DNA from: Costus lasius
Lineage: Eukaryota; Streptophyta; Magnoliopsida; Zingiberales; Costaceae
Length of the DNA stretch: 64,000 bases
Assembly: GCA_027563935.2 (NCBI GenBank)
Contig: CM050446.2
Span: forward strand, 112,386,499 to 112,450,498
Reading direction: 5' to 3'
Part shown: positions 33,513 through 44,638 of the stretch, in pieces
Layout: every line of letters starts with the position of its first letter
Position numbering within the stretch: position 1 is the first letter of the stretch
The notes under the pieces: generated by a model
The model's input: the letters and a program-made list of their open reading frames with translations, nothing else
Told to the model about the DNA's origin: nothing
Databases searched by the model: none
Made by a program: the position numbers and the translations under genes

Positions 33513-34745
33513 TTGAAGTCTTTATCTTTGAATCTGAAGAATTTCCTAGTACCTTTGGCTGCTGGAAATATGAACAACAAGACTTTGAGAGATTATGCTG
33601 CTCCATCTATACAACACTTACAATCGGGCATTGTTCGCCCGAATGTAGAAGCCAATAATTTTGAGATCAAGCCTGAACTGCTATTAATGGTTCAACAACA
33701 CCAATTTGGAGGCTCTCTACTAGAAGACCCTTACATGCATTTGGATATATTTTTGGAATATTGTGATACTTTTAAGATTAATGGTGTTTCTACTGATGCA
33801 ATTAAGCTAAGATTATTTCCTTTCTCTCTCAGGGATCAGGCTAGAGCGTGGTTGCATACTATATCATCTACTTCAATCTGAACATGGGAAGAGCTTTCAC
33901 AAACTTTCTTGTCCAAATACTTCCCTCAAAGCAAGACTGTGTGGTTTCGTAACCAGATTATAAGCTTTACTCAGAATGATAAGGAATCACTCTATGAAGC
34001 ATGAGACAGATTTAAAGAACTTCAAAGAATATGTCCACATCATGGACTTGAAAAATGGGTAATTGTTCACACTTTTTATAATGGTCTAAATTATAACACG
34101 AGGCGCATTATTGATGCAGCTGCTGGTGGGGCTTTGATGAATAAGACTGTGGATGATGCTATGAACCTGCTGGAGGATATGGCCCTCAATCAGAGTCATT
34201 GGTCGGGTGATAGCGTTAACTCATATAGAGCTACAACTCCAAGTAAGTATGATCTGCATGAATTGAGCTTGTTAGCTGCGAAGGTAGATACTTTATCACG
34301 AAAGTTAGATTCTTTTATTGTCAATTCAATTGAAACAACTAATGCTTATTGTGAATTTTGTGGAATTTCAGGACATAAATTTGCTGAATGCCAATTAGGA
34401 ATCTCACAACCTAAATCTTTTGGAATGCAAGCCAATACCTTTTGGAATCTCAACTCTATACCACAGTTAAACCCATATTCTAATACATACAATCCAAGTT
34501 GGTGGGACTATGAAAATTTTTCCTATGAGAACAATCCCAACATAATTTCCCAACTTAGCTATAGGCAACCTCTTGCATTTCAACCAAGGCAGTTTGTGTC
34601 ACCTCAAAAGTCTAACCTAGGGTCACTACTAGAGACTTTTTTGGCTGCACAAACCAAGGAAAATGAGAGTGTTTGTGAAGTTATTAGGCAACTAACATCT
34701 AAAGTAGATGCTCTCGAAGCCCATAATAAGATGTTGGAAACCTAA
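33513..34745 (+). pseudogene. Athila-like C gag with two nonsense codons
   Basis: One frame runs the whole length: MNNKTLRDYAAPSIQHLQSG, then NFEIKPELLLMVQQHQFGG and LRLFPFSLRDQARAWLH. A TGA at about 33879 follows, where element B has an arginine codon, and a second TGA at about 34002 where B has tryptophan. Further on come KWVIVHTFYNGLNYNTR, a zinc knuckle CEFCGISGHKFAEC and a Gln/Asn-rich tail ending in a coiled coil. Only two point changes disable it. The N-terminal ~20 residues before MNNK are not gag-like, so the true start is uncertain. Confidence 0.87.
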
Positions 34746-35286
34746 TTGGCTAATCAAGCTAGCACCTCTATAATAGCCTCTGGTAAACTCTCATCCCAAC
34801 CTGAAATAGACCAAGAGAATATTGTGATACAATTATAACTTGCAGTGGGAAACAACTTGAGGAGCCTAGGATGCTTGAACATGACATTGAGATTAGATCT
34901 CCTGAGACATTTCAACCTGAAAAATCAATTGAAGAGATGGAACATGAGAAATCACCTAAGGATATACCTTATTTTGTAGGGTCTTGCCATAATGATGATG
35001 TTGTTGAGGAAGTAGTTAACCTACTATGATTGAAAAATTGCTTGTGGATCCTATAGAAATATGTTTTGCAGCTGAAGAGAAGGTGAAGGACAATGAAAAA
35101 GCTCAACATTTTGTTATACTCCTTGATTCAACTAAACCAGTTAACTTGAGGAAGGTACAATTTGAAAATTTGCATAAGGAAGCAATCAAGGAAACTGATG
35201 AAGGTAAAATAAGCTTGAAATCTTTTTCTAACCCTTTAAGGTATGAACCCCTTGGTAATTACATCTACATTCTGATCTATGAATAA
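34746..35286 (+). pseudogene. Element C post-gag remnant (pre-RT segment)
   Basis: Pieces in two frames, with acidic residues and a final ISLKSFSNPLRYEPLGNY (ending at 35286). The last motif resembles the L-K-P-L-P-x-H-L-x-Y block just upstream of reverse transcriptase in Athila pol. No protease and no reverse transcriptase are found, so the element was deleted on both sides of this segment. Confidence 0.6.
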
Positions 35287-35290
35287 CACT

Positions 35291-35349
35291 GTGGTCGAGC
35301 TAATGACCTTAAACAAGCGATTCTTGGGAGGCAACCCAAGTCTTTTCTG
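35291..35349 (+). other. Conserved stem-loop block after pol (C)
   Basis: gtggtcgagctaatgacc followed by ttgggaggcaacccaa (35334-35349). Same block as in A and B. Confidence 0.75.
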
Positions 35350-36279
35350 CTTTCCTTTACTTTTACATTTTGTGTTTTATTTAATTAGTCTTTTGATTTT
35401 GAAGTTATGTAGTTTATTTTGTTTTGTGTTAGAATGTTTATGATCTTGCTTTCTTATCACCGTAGGAATACCCAAAAAAAATATAAAGTTTTGAAGATTT
35501 TTGACTCAACACGTTGTGATAGGGATTTTAAAGGAAGTAGCGTCCAGGTGGCCCTCCCTTGATACCCGCTCCTCTCACATCATGGCATTGCATAGAGGAC
35601 TTTGCAAACTTTTAGAGTAGGTGAGCTATCTTTACTCCGGTTTTTTCTTTCTGTTTTGATGTGACTACTTCACTTTGCTTACCAGACTTGTTATGACTAT
35701 GATGTGACTTCTACATTGTGATAGATGGTATTGTGGCATTGTATCTTATATGCCATTTTATTCGTGATCTGGTCCTCATCTTTAGACCTAACCTTATGAC
35801 AGTACTGTATGACATTACTTTGTTGGTTGCTTGTGTCAGTACTCTGCCATATTTATTATGCTTTTCATACACGCTGTGCGAAATTTTTCCATGAGTTTGC
35901 ATGTGAGTTATGTGTATGAATTGTCCTATGATAGCCATTTTAAAAATTTTAAGTTGAATGCGTGATTGGTTAGGAATAATCAAAGTTAGTTGATAATACC
36001 TCCTTGTTAGAGATACTTTTTTGATCATGTCCATATGTTCTATGATTTTGAAATTTTGTAATTTGGATTGATTTTGAGTTGTTCATTAGTGGGTCAAACA
36101 TTTCTATGATTGTTTAATCAACTCAAGCTTGCAACTTACATGAGAATCATATTGAGATACATATTCGCTTAATTATTCTTTGAATTCCTTTCTGTTATTG
36201 GGGAGACACTGCATTTGTCCAAAAGGATATGTTATCAACTACTGAGCATAAAAAAAAACACCCTTAGATTCCTCTACTT
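35350..36279 (+). other. 3' non-coding region of element C
   Basis: No gene. From about 35568 it follows the 3' non-coding region of element B (ctcctctcacatcatggcattgcatag and onward, B 51375-52110). The ORF1 gene found in B between the stem-loop and this point is missing, a deletion of roughly 2 kb relative to B. Confidence 0.75.
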
Positions 36280-36352
36280 GCCATTGCTCTCGGGGGACTC
36301 CTCACCCCACTTGCTCTTGCGGTTGGGATCCAACCCTATCAAATGGAGCAAG
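36280..36352 (+). repeat. 73-bp duplicated target segment, right copy
   Basis: Second copy of 31630-31702. It restores the A ORF1 frame on the right of element C. Together with the lost 3' LTR it records a repair event rather than plain insertion. Confidence 0.95.
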
Positions 36353-36772
36353 CCCGTGGGAACTCCCACCTTGACTTTGACTCCTGCATCTCGATGCAAA
36401 TGATAGTCAAGGAAGAAGAACTCTACAGTCTGCTTTTCCCTGGGAGCGATGTGAAGTTACCACTGCCGAATCCTGCACGCACTACAGTTCGTGAGCAGTG
36501 GAACTAGAGAGTGGAAGCAGTTGAAGATCATGATGTCCCCCTTTACACTACTCTACCACCCCCTTCGCAGCGACCTACCACCCAGCTTGACCGCATGGAG
36601 GCGATGGTCAGATTTGTCCGGCCAACAAGAAACCCACCTTACTGTCGATGAAGGGCTTGATAGGCTTCACAACCTTGAGGCTGAGGTAGGACGCCAGGGA
36701 CGAGTACAGTCTTCTCTCTTAGAGCCTGTTCATGACCTTCAAGCGAGGCTGCGTCGGCGCTGGGGTTGAACA
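36281..36772 (+). pseudogene. ATHILA ORF-1-like gene of A, 3' part
   Basis: It continues the 30908-31702 gene: NPIKW-side sequence, then pieces equivalent to element B's SCVAMKLIIRKGDSY and LPLPNPERTTVR (here KLPLPNPARTTVRE). A degraded coiled-coil region with stops near 36510 and 36660 follows. Confidence 0.75.
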
Positions 36773-37766
36773 CTTTGGTTTCACCATCACTCGGTGAGCT
36801 TTTTATGTTTCCAGTAGTTTCATTTTAGTTGTTGGTTTTCTTTTGTCGGCTTTTGTTAGCTTTCTTTTGTTAGGCTATTATTTCCCTTTTTGCATGACTT
36901 TCCTTTGCTAGTAGTATCAACATCTTAAGTGTCTACCCTATCCCGTATTTATGATATTTGTATTGCCTTTGGGATTGATTTGTTCTATAGTTGCTTAATT
37001 GATTGGAATGAGAATCTTGCATGCTTCGTTGTCTATATTGGTTATAGTGTGCACACATAACTTTTTGTTTGGTACAGTTGAAAGATTAATTAACTCAATT
37101 AATTATTATTCGTTCATAAGAGGTGCACTTGTTGTATTTATCTTCACCTTGACATACATCACATGTGACAAACTTCTTTGCATCTTGCTTCATATATCCA
37201 TTACTAGTTATACATATTGTCATGGTAATGAAAAATAATAATAGAGGCAACAAAGTGTAACTATACATTGCAAATTGTATTTTCACTTGGCACTGTTCTT
37301 AGCATTCAAATAAAATAGGGACAGTGGTACCTAAGTTCATGCTTGGCACTATCCCCTAATTTAATAACAACAGCAGTGGAACCAAAGCTGTCACATCCTT
37401 CATCTAACTTGGCACTGCATTAAAAAAAAAGGCATCACATAGGGACTATGTGGCACCGATGCTATTTTCCCATGACTTGATGTACAACTATCTCATTTGT
37501 GAATGCTTGATCAAAAATTTCATTTATGTGTGATGCATAGTTAAGGTCATTGGTATTGTCAACTTTGCATACTCGAATGAATTGTGTTAATAATATTTGA
37601 TTTAATTTGCTATTAACACTACATCATAACTTGAGGCTTATTGTGATTAGACAATAACCTTGCTAGACTTACCGAAGTTGTTTGAGATTCTTTATTTCAT
37701 TTTATCACTGTGCTCTAGATAATTTAATTTCTTGAGGACAAGTAAAACTTTAAGTCTGATGTATTT
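36773..37766 (+). other. 3' non-coding region of Athila-like A
   Basis: AT-rich, no gene. It contains several runs resembling the phrase ttggcact…gtggtacc, repeated at about 37285, 37345 and 37410. It ends with cttgaggacaagtaaaactttaagtctgatg, the equivalent of the polypurine region of B, directly before the 3' LTR. Confidence 0.7.
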
Positions 37767-38415
37767 TGATGGCATGCATATATATATGATATATCATGGC
37801 TTAATTTTATTATTATTTTGGAGTAAAATGCATGTTTCATCTCATTTATTTGCCCAAATACTTTGTATTATTCAGAATCTTCACTTTTCCTTGGTTTCAT
37901 TGAAATGTGGGAATTTCACCCTAAAATCGGTGGAATTTAGAGGATCTGAAGATATAGGACGATTCCTCATGATGAGACAAAGATACACGTCAAATTTTAG
38001 CTCAAACGGAGTTTCCTATGCTCTTCATGGACATGGCCGTGCATCCATGCACGGCAGTGTATGAACCAGTATTTCCAGACAGCGCCGAGCTATTCACAGG
38101 CATGCCCGTGCATCCTTGCACGGTCGTGAAGGGCTCAGCCGACTTTTCCAGACTTCAACGAGACGTTCACGACCACACCCGTGAACCCATACATGGCCGT
38201 GAAGAGTTATTTTCCAGGAAAACAAACTTCGACGAGCCGTTCACGGGCATAGCCGTGCATCCATGCACGGCCATGTATAGTCCCACCTATTCAACAACCG
38301 TTCAGTTTTTCGTTCGTTTCTTACTATTTTGGAAGGAGAATTTATTGAAATTTTGTAGAGACCTTCCTAACTTAGGGACGAACGTTTTGGGACTGGAATC
38401 ATGTGATTTGGACCA
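37767..38415 (+). repeat. 3' LTR of A, left part
   Basis: Matches 25979-26616 with few differences, including the four hairpin units (38025-38285). It is interrupted by copia E after gatttg; the last five bases gacca are the left TSD copy. Confidence 0.92.
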
Positions 38416-40270
38416 TATTGGTAAACCCCGGGGATATTTTTAAAAAAAATTTTCATAGAAAGCACAGCAGAAGAATAACCCAGAAACAGGCCAGTCCCAA
38501 AAACCCAGTGAAGATCGTCATGCGAGGGAGTCGACACAATGAGATGAGAAGGTACCTTGAAACAATTTGAGATGATGTCGATGTAGGCGCCCAAGTTTGT
38601 GCCCTCTGCAGTCTCACACACACGGATGCTTCGAGTCTTTTTCTTCCACGCCCGGTGCTAGCCTCGGGAAGAAGATCCACGCCAAGGGTGTTCCTCTTGA
38701 ACACTTGCGCCAATCACCAAGGTGGGGAAGCGCCAAGGGAAGAAGAGGGAGAAGATCTCTTTAGTCTTGATGGAAGAAGAGGAGAAAATCTCTAAGAACC
38801 CCAAGCTTTCGCCCCTCCACTTGTCTCCACACCTCCAAGAGGAATTAGTGCCATGAGAGGGGCGGGCTAGGGTCTCTTTTATAGAGATCATGTGTGGCTT
38901 GGAGAAGAATTAGGAGAGCATGATTTTAGGAATTAATTAATTAAATCCTAATGCAATTAAGACTCTAATTAAATAAAATCAGCCCTATTAAAACTCCACA
39001 AAAATAGGACTCTAATTAATTAATTAATTAGCCCCTATTTTATTTCAAATGATTAATTCAAAATTAACTTTAATTAATCACATGATATTAATTAAGGCAT
39101 AGGCGCTACCCTAGTCTAACTAGGGTTAAATATGCGCTTACTTTTTCTTCTCCTTAAGCCCAATTAACTTATCAGTAAGCCCAACTATATAATGAGCCTA
39201 GCCCAAGGTCCATTATGCATGTTAATCAACCCATTGGATCCAATCCAATTTAACCCAAGGTCAAATGAGGTTAACCATGGTTAATTTGGTTAATATGCCA
39301 AAAATGGAAGTTGGCCTTAATAAGTTTCTTCAATCTCATTAGGCCCATTGGCGCTGATGAATCTCCCAAATAGATCTGAATTAGCCAATAACTCGATCTA
39401 AAGGCTATCCGATCAATACGAAAACTCGAGCATCAAGGTGTGCGACCCTGTAGGTTCCTTTGACGTTGGCAGTGCTGACCTAAGGTCACCACAAGCAGTG
39501 AATGGGACCTAGCAGTGCATCGCTTTTACCCAAGTCATCAGAATGGATATTGACATCAACATCCCCATCATCGCAACTAGGCACTGATGTATTATAGTCC
39601 CTTTGCCAAACTAATATCCGATTGGACAAGTGTGTCACCACTTGTTTTAACCCAATCACATGGTTATGACTAAATCAGGTTCTCACCTAGGTATGGTCAT
39701 ACACTTTCAGTCATAGAACCATAAGGGGCCCTGTGGATATCAAGCTTCCCTCAGGAAGGTGCAAATCCTCTATCTGTCAATTGATCTTCTCATATGGGTC
39801 GTGACATACTCAATGACAACTGTTATGACCTCCCAACTACGGCGAGATGTTAGGTTGTATCAAAGCATGTCCCTAACCACATAGAAGAGTCAATGACCTC
39901 AAGTCTAGGGATCAATACATCTCCTGTCACTTGTGAGGATAACTCATGACACCAAGTCATTGCCTCACAGCGGGTCGATCCAGTATATCTACCACTGATA
40001 TACCCATATGTGTGCGTTAGCGTTTTGTACCTAACCAGCCCATATATCAATCTCTCATGTACCATAGCTGTCTCATATCTACTAAGGTACTTGACTGGGG
40101 ACAAAAAGTTTGAGCACAGATCAAATCTGTCTCCAGGGACATTATCACATAAGTACACATTCGCAGATGTAAACAAATGATGATAATGACAATGCCAGAA
40201 TGATATATAAATATCAATGTTAAGTAGTACAATAATGGACCAATATTAGGTCCTAGGGTATACACCAACA
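38416..40270 (-). repeat. 3' LTR of copia E
   Basis: 1855 bp, from tattggtaaaccccgggg to gggtatacaccaaca. It aligns end to end with 54906-56760 with about 3% differences by eye. The first bases differ from the partner LTR (tgttaccccgggg). Confidence 0.92.
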
Positions 40271-40281
40271 ATCTCCCACTT
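40271..40281 (-). other. Polypurine tract of copia E
   Basis: On the minus strand AAGTGGGAGAT abuts the LTR start TGTTGG. Confidence 0.65.
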
Positions 40282-40291
40282 GCACTAAGAC

Positions 40292-41761
40292 CTAGAGGTT
40301 GAGGAATCTCAACCCCATATCTCTAGCGTGACCATCATGCTTCTGCTGTGCCAAAGCCTTGGTCAATGGGTCTGCCAGATTGTTCTTTGTGTCAACTCTG
40401 CTAATCTTAACATCACCTCGATCAATGATCTCTCTGATCAGGTGAAATCTCCTGAGTATATTTTTGGACCTTTGATGAGACCGTGGTTCCTTTGCCTGTG
40501 CAATCGCCCCATTGTTATCACAATAGAGCTCAATGGGATCCACAACAGTTGGAACCACCTGAAGATCAGAAATGAACTTCCTTATCCAAACAGCTTCTTT
40601 GGCTGCCTCAGAAGCGGCGACATACTCAGCCTCGGTCGTAGAATCTGCAATGGTGGAATGCTTGAAGCTTTTCCAGCAAATAGCTCCTCCATTCAATTTG
40701 AACACATAACCGGCCTGCGATCTAAAGTCGTTTGGGTCTAACTGGAATGATGCATCTATGTAGCCCTAAACACTGAGCACTTCCTATCCTCCATAGACCA
40801 AGAACAGATCCTTAATTCTTCTCAGATACTTCAGGATGTTCTTTACAGCCACTCAGTGCTGCAAACCTGGATTGGATTGGTATCAGCTGGTTATGCTCAT
40901 AGCATAAGTCACATCTGGTCTAGTACATAACATTGCATACATGATCGAGCCTACTGCCGAAGCATAGGGCACTCGACTCATGTCATCCCGCTCAGCCTGT
41001 ATGGTGGGACACTAGCTCTTCGAGAGAGTAAGACCATATCTCACTGGAAGATATTCTTTCTTGGATTGCTCCAAGTTAAACCTCTCTAGGACCTTATCAA
41101 TGTAGGTACTTTGACTAAGGGCCAAAAGCCTCTTGGAACTATCCCGATAGATCCTTACGCCTAAAATATAGGCGGCCTCCCCTAAGTCCTTCATCTCAAA
41201 ACACCTCCCTAACCATGTTTTTACAGAGTTAAGATTAGGGATGTCGTTTCCGATGAGTAATATGTCATCGACATACAAGAACAGAAAAATCACCAAGCTC
41301 CCACTGAATTTTCTGTACACACAGGCGTCATCTTCAATTTTGATAAAGCCATAGTCTCTTACAGCTTCATCAAATCGAAGATTCCAACTTCGAGATGCTT
41401 GCTTTAATCCATAAATGGATCTCTTTAGTCTACAGACCTTATTGGCATCTGTAGGATGGATGAAGCCATCAGGTTGTGTTATGTACACATCCTAAGTCAG
41501 TTTCCCATTAAGGAACAATGTCTTAACATCCATCTGCCAGATCTCATAGTCATGATATGCAACTATAGCATGCAGAATCCGAATGGATTTGATCATGGTA
41601 ACTGGCGAAAAAGTTTCATCATAGTCCACCACGTGGACCTGTTTGAATCCTTTAGCCACAAGTCTTCCTTTATAGGTAACTATATTTCCATCCATGTCAG
41701 TCTTCCTCTTGAAGACCCATTTACACCCTATAGGTTTTACCCCATCAAGTAGCTCAACCAA
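40292..41761 (-). pseudogene. Copia E reverse transcriptase and RNase H
   Basis: From 41761 down: reverse transcriptase start GCKWVFKRKTDMDGNI, then YKGRLVAKGF and QMDVKTLFLNGKL (the usual AFLNG is TLFLNG). In the next frame block come RLKRSIYGLKQASRSWN and the catalytic box LFLYVDDILLIGND (about 41260-41300). RNase H (40705-40292) shows STTEAEYVAASEAAKEAVWIRKF, IELYCDNNGAIAQAKEP and KNNLADPLTKAL. A stop near 41490 and degraded sequence at 40710-41011 break the frame. Confidence 0.9.
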
Positions 41762-42712
41762 ATCTCATACTTGGTTAGCTGACATGGAATCCATCTCGGA
41801 TCGCATGGCCTCAAGCCATCTCTCAGAGTCTGGTCCACTGACCTCCTCATCATAGGTCCTAGGTTCATCCTCAATGATGAAGATCCCGTCGTGTTGAGTC
41901 GGCAGCGACCCATACCTCTCAGGCGCATGACGAATCCTCCCAGACCTACGTGGGGCCTGTGTCTGAGCCTCAGGTTGCCCAGCAACCGGTGCATGTGGCT
42001 CAGATTCCATCTCTGTGTCTTGTGGTTGTACTTGGACCTTGTCCAAGTCAAACTTCCTCCCATTAACTTCTTTTATGAGAAATTCTTTCTCTAGAAAGAT
42101 AGCACCCCGAGCAACAAAAATTTTGTTCTCGGTGGGAACATAGAAGTAGTATCCTTTAGTTTCCCTAGGATACCCCACAAACATGCATTTATCAGATCTG
42201 GGCTCTAGCTTGCTAGAATCCTGACGTTTGACATAAGCCTCACATCCCCAGATTTTGATAAAAGAGAGGTTAGGGTGTCTCCCACTCCATACCACGTATG
42301 GTATCTTGGAGACACTCTTAGATGGAACGTTATTCAGTATAAGAGAAGCTGTCTCAAGTGCAAAACCCCATAATGAGGGTGGTAGAGTTGCATGACTCAT
42401 CATGGATCGAACCATGTCCAACAAGGTTCGATTTCTCCTTTCAGACACACCATTCCATTGAGGTGTTCCAGGAGGAGTGAGTTGAGATAAGATCTCACAC
42501 TCTCTCAGATAGTCAAAGAACTCACTACTAAGGTACTCTCCACCACGATCTGATCAAAGAGTTTTAATGGATCTATCAAGCTGGTTCTCTACTTCATGTC
42601 TGAACTCCTTAAATTTCTCAAAGGATTCAGATTTATGTCTCATCAGATAGACATAACCATATCTACTGAAATCATCAGTAAATTTGATGAAGTAGTTGTA
42701 CACTCCTCTGGC
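41762..42712 (-). pseudogene. Copia E integrase C-terminal half
   Basis: The integrase core end and C-terminal domain: SERRNRTLLDMVRSMM (catalytic Glu region), WGFALETASLILN, KSVSKIPYVVWSGRHPN, LRIWGCEAYVK-like IWGCEAYVKRQ, and KCMFVGYPRETKGYYFY. The linker to reverse transcriptase contains APRRSGRIRHAPERYG. Upstream, between 42448 and 42712, a TGA replaces an arginine in the SDRGGE motif. Confidence 0.88.
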
Positions 42713-43897
42713 TTATTTACTAAATGGCTCACACACATCACTGTGTATAAGATCCAATAAACCTCCTTCCCTCTCATCTGTCTTGGTGAAGGGCGCCTTT
42801 GTCATCTTCCCTAATAAACAAGGCTCACAAGTATCAAATTCCTCCAAGGAACTTGAATCTAACAACCCATTTGCATGGAGTTGTTGAATCCGATTCTTAT
42901 TTATATGGGCTAATCGACAATGCCATAGGAAAGCACCAATTGAACCACTTAGTTTGGTCCTCTTACTATTTATGTTACAAATAGAGCTATCCATGTCCAA
43001 GACATATAAACCATTGCATAAAGTACCCTTCCCATAAAACATATTTGCAAATGAAAAAGAACAATTGTTCTCTTTTATTTCAAATTTAAAACCTTTCCTT
43101 GCTAAACAAGGAATAGATACAATGTTTTTGGTAAGAGAAGGTACATAATAGCAATTATCTAACTCTAACTGAAGTCCAAAAGGCAAGGAGAGAGTCAAAA
43201 TTCCTACAGCAACAGCAGGAACTTGTGCTCCATTTCCAACCCGTAGGTCAATCTCTCCAGGCCGCACCGATCTACTTTTCTTGAGCGCTTGCATATTTGT
43301 ACAAATATGAGCTCCACATGCGGTATCCAATACCCATGATATAGAAGTAGAAAGGTTGACTTCAGTAACATAAATACCTGAGCTTGAAGATGAAGCTCTA
43401 CCTCTCTTCTTCTGATTCTGAAGTCGCATTATGTCCTTTATTATGTGAGGTGGTCCTCCACATGAGTAGCACTTATTATTCTTGATCCTTTCCATCTTTA
43501 GTTTCAGTCCCTTGGTCAAACCTTTCGGCTCACCACACTGAATATCTACTTTAGGAGGATTGTGCCTAACCAATTCATCAAAGAGCTGCTTTAGATTAGA
43601 AATAATCTCAGAGGCACTCTTAGATTCATATTGCCCTCGAAACTCAAGCGACATGTTGGTTAGCATCAAATTAGCAACCTCCAAAGTATCAGCCTGATGC
43701 TTATTATAAGCATCCTTCTCAGCCACTAAGGCCGAGCATGGAAGTGCCTCAAGAATAAGCTGCTCAAGGACATAAAGCTTCCTCTCGAGCTTGATCACGA
43801 TTCTCGAGTTCACATACCAATCCATCAAGTTGGATCCAACCAACTTGTCCTTCTCAAGGATTGATCGCAGTGACCATCCGCTATTGTTTTTCGCCAT
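42713..43897 (-). CDS. Copia E gag, protease and integrase N-terminal part
   Basis: The start at 43897 reads MAKNNSGWSLRSILEKDKLVG, the conserved copia gag start. The gag then jumps from ISNLKQLFDELVRHNPPK to VDIQCGEPKGLTKGLKLKME, so roughly 100 or more residues of the usual gag middle appear to be missing. The zinc knuckle is degenerate (CYSCGGPPHIIKD keeps two cysteines, loses the final cysteine). Protease has WVLDTACGAHICTN with the catalytic DTA. The GAG-pre-integrase motif FLWHCRLAHINKNRI and CEPCLLGKMTKAPF (integrase zinc region) follow. The frame itself is open for 394 codons. Confidence 0.88.
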   Translation of the reverse strand: MAKNNSGWSLRSILEKDKLVGSNLMDWYVNSRIVIKLERKLYVLEQLILEALPCSALVAEKDAYNKHQADTLEVANLMLTNMSLEFRGQYESKSASEIISNLKQLFDELVRHNPPKVDIQCGEPKGLTKGLKLKMERIKNNKCYSCGGPPHIIKDIMRLQNQKKRGRASSSSSGIYVTEVNLSTSISWVLDTACGAHICTNMQALKKSRSVRPGEIDLRVGNGAQVPAVAVGILTLSLPFGLQLELDNCYYVPSLTKNIVSIPCLARKGFKFEIKENNCSFSFANMFYGKGTLCNGLYVLDMDSSICNINSKRTKLSGSIGAFLWHCRLAHINKNRIQQLHANGLLDSSSLEEFDTCEPCLLGKMTKAPFTKTDEREGGLLDLIHSDVCEPFSK

Positions 43898-44638
43898 TGT
43901 TCTACAACAATCAAGAAACAGCAGATTAGTACTACTTCAAATCATTTAACTTGGACTTGTGTTAAATGATTATGGTTTCCACTATCTTAATCGAATTGAC
44001 AACCCACAAAGTCAATCGGGAAATATGAGATTTCCTAGTGAGATGGGATCCTTATTCCACATGAGGCTTCGCGTCCCACGAGGGTAGGTTGAGATGCACA
44101 AAGTGACCCATGCTTCTTAATGTGGGCACGCCGGCCGATTACACTTGGCAATTCCCCTTATTAAGACAGTCTAGGCATTTCATGTCCAGCGAGGGCTAGA
44201 TATAGTATGAAACCCTAACCTCTCAATGATGCCTCTAGAGTTCCATTATGTGCCCAACACATGTGAAAATCTAGTCAAGTCCATTCCTAACTGTTATCCC
44301 TAGGGCCAACGAGTTTCCTTGCGAAAGCACGCCCAGGGTAAAACTAGACTAGGGAAACCATTGTCACCACACACCTTCTAAAGGTAAGTGGGTGTGTCCC
44401 ACGAGGGTGGGAAACAATGCACAACACCACTGATCAATAGCTTGATGAGGGCTACATGTTAGAAGGCTACTAGACTTAATATATTTGATTGAGGGTTTTT
44501 GAGGTCTCATCCTCTTAGTTTTATCTTATGTCTAACATTACAGGCATGCAATCCTACAGTGAGAACATAAAGATAAAATATTGTAGGCATGCTTTAGTAG
44601 ATAAGGAAAGCAGTAAAAGGATGATGTGATCATGGCCC
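43898..44638 (-). other. Leader of copia E, left of insertion B
   Basis: Non-coding leader between gag and the B insertion. It contains repeated phrases such as cccacgagggt(a/g)gg at about 44075 and 44397 and gcgagggctag at 44190. It continues on the other side of B at 54080-54905. The TSD ggccc (44634-44638) borders B. Confidence 0.7.

Larger units (their letters stand above)
31703..36279 (+). mobile_element. Athila-like LTR retrotransposon C, 3' end lost
   Basis: Inserted in A ORF1. It has a 5' LTR, PBS, gag, a short pre-RT remnant, the stem-loop block and part of the 3' non-coding region, which matches element B up to ctcacccttagattcctctacttg. It then ends abruptly at 36279, about 500 bp before the expected 3' LTR, and is joined to a second copy of target DNA. 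Protease, reverse transcriptase, RNase H, integrase and ORF1 are all absent. Confidence 0.88.

Noticed and set aside
36281..36352. Target duplication of 73 bp as the normal TSD of element C
   Set aside because: Athila-like elements make 5-bp TSDs (A and B here); the longer duplication together with the missing 3' LTR points to repair.
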